Shown one piece after another: positions 62,946 to 64,000 of a stretch of DNA of 64,000 bases. The notes below the pieces were generated by a model. The model ran no database searches. It was not told the DNA's origin and saw only the letters and a program-made list of their open reading frames with translations. Origin of the DNA: Periplaneta americana (Eukaryota > Arthropoda > Insecta > Blattodea > Blattidae); the NCBI RefSeq assembly GCF_040183065.1, contig NC_091123.1:10348001-10412000 (forward strand), written 5' to 3'. Position 1 is the stretch's first letter. Each line of letters begins with the position of its first letter. The position numbers and the translations under genes are program-made.

Positions 62946-64000
62946 TAATCTTTAAAAGTATTTGTTGATATAATTGAGGTGCTCAGAATAATAAGGGCAG
63001 ATCCCAACCGAAGTTAATTTTGAGGAAAAAACGACGTTTTATATGTTTTTAAAGCTCGTGAATTTTTAACATTAAGCCTTCATTTTTTCAGGATATGTTA
63101 CTTGAAGTTTATCTGCAAATTCTTGATCCTTTGTCATTAGTAGTTCGTCTGTTTTTCTGCTGTTTAGTTACACAGAGTATATGAAGAATCCACTGCAAGA
63201 ATGATGGATGTCATTTGGAATACATTTTGCAGGAGAAGCAATTGAAAGTTTGAAATGCTTAGCGCTCAAAGCTTGACTGTGATTTTCCGATTATTACTGG
63301 ACAATGACTATCTGTGCTAATGCCATATAACTCTCTATGTACATTCTATATGTCTTAAGCTATGCATTGACAGTCTTGGTTCATTTTCGACAAGAAAGTG
63401 ACATCCATCATTCTTGCAGTGGACTCTTCATATGGAATAAAAAAAAATGGGATGATAATTTTTCTTTATTTATATATTCTGGTACGATAAATCTATGTAT
63501 GATTGAATCGAAAACTTTCATTTTTACCAAGTAAATCCTAGAAGCAACAATATGAAAATTTTTGTTTTGTCCAGTAAAAGAGTTAGTGGACGCAGTCATA
63601 TTGACTACAACGCCATGAACTTGTAGTGGACGCAAAAAAAAGCCCACACAGAAAGCTTTCTTTCCCATTAAGGCCTAATTTTCAATGTGGAATATGAGAA
63701 TTTTGATTTGGAGTCACTAATCGTTGCTTAAAATCAATTAAAGTTAAGCCTATGCGATAAATTATTCGTGAAAAGAAAGAAAGTGATTTATATAATTAAT
63801 TATTTATTTATTTACATTACTGTTGGTAAATACACGCGTTATATTTTGCCAAGTCCTGCCTCTTTCACAAACAGCTTGATATATTATCTACACAGATAAT
63901 TGATCACACTTTTTCACTGTATTTGTCCATCAGCGAAATTCTGATCTTTTTTGTAGTTTTTCATGTACACAATTTCATTCGTGAGAATAATTCAAGCCTC
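62946..64000. other. No gene seen; one inverted repeat
   Basis: tatgaagaatccactgcaag at about 63180-63222 is inverted at about 63398-63436, giving about 40-base arms around a 180-base loop. The rest is AT-rich. This stretch would be an intron of gene 4 if its upstream exons lie to the right. Confidence 0.5.

Overview
The window looks like a piece of a large, repeat-rich insect nuclear genome. The best fit is a cockroach or another blattodean. This is an inference from three things: short intron-split genes with arthropod TATA plus initiator promoters, several tRNA-derived SINE families, and eleven copies of one APE-type LINE. I could not run a database search, so the species is not proven. 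There are no bacterial operons, no CRISPR arrays and no complete intronless host genes, and I recognised no retroviral, LTR or Polinton-like fossil.

The host content is a same-strand cluster of small secreted-protein genes, all on the minus strand, found by joining exons across matching splice phases. Gene 1 (exons 14877-14866, 5920-5713, 5080-4710) encodes 196 aa. Gene 2 (21621-21604, 19557-19479, 19151-18991) encodes 85 aa and is Gly/His-rich. Gene 3 (41978-41961, 39666-39318, 35338-35241) encodes 154 aa and is Gly/Gln/Tyr-rich. A fourth gene enters from the right, with only its last exon (62072-61924) visible. The first three share one plan: a first exon of 4-6 codons, a phase-0 intron, an exon with the signal peptide core, a phase-1 intron, and a last exon. 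Each has a TATA box 31-34 bases upstream of a plausible initiator. They look like co-expressed extracellular structural (cuticle-like) proteins, but no known cuticle domain is visible.

Most of the rest is mobile DNA. LINEs include one abundant APE/RT family with a (TAAG)n tail (LINE-A), a second family (LINE-B), an R2-like element with a restriction-type endonuclease trapped in (TA)n, and C-terminal scraps of four others. A Penelope-like element with a GIY-YIG domain and a hammerhead-like RNA motif lies in intron 2 of gene 3. DNA transposons include Tc1/mariner remnants, hAT derivatives with exact 8-bp target duplications, TTAA-flanked elements and several TA-flanked foldbacks. SINEs include three or four tRNA-headed families and a tRNA-like cassette that ends in a Pol III T-tract and sits in inverted duplications at three loci.

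Nesting gives a relative history. LINE-A lies inside a mariner (16737-17680), inside LINE-B (25751-26100) and inside a TTAA element (27090-28233, with a 5' inversion). A SINE lies inside LINE-A (18428-18685), and a hAT foldback lies inside a dispersed repeat (361-620). Tandem arrays are also prominent: a 2.2-kb 45-bp-type minisatellite in intron 1 of gene 1, a 78-bp array inside a LINE reading frame, an array of roughly 150-bp units at 55.4-57.0 kb, a 238-bp tandem duplication at 60.6-61.1 kb, and 0.8 kb of tetranucleotide repeats at 43 kb.
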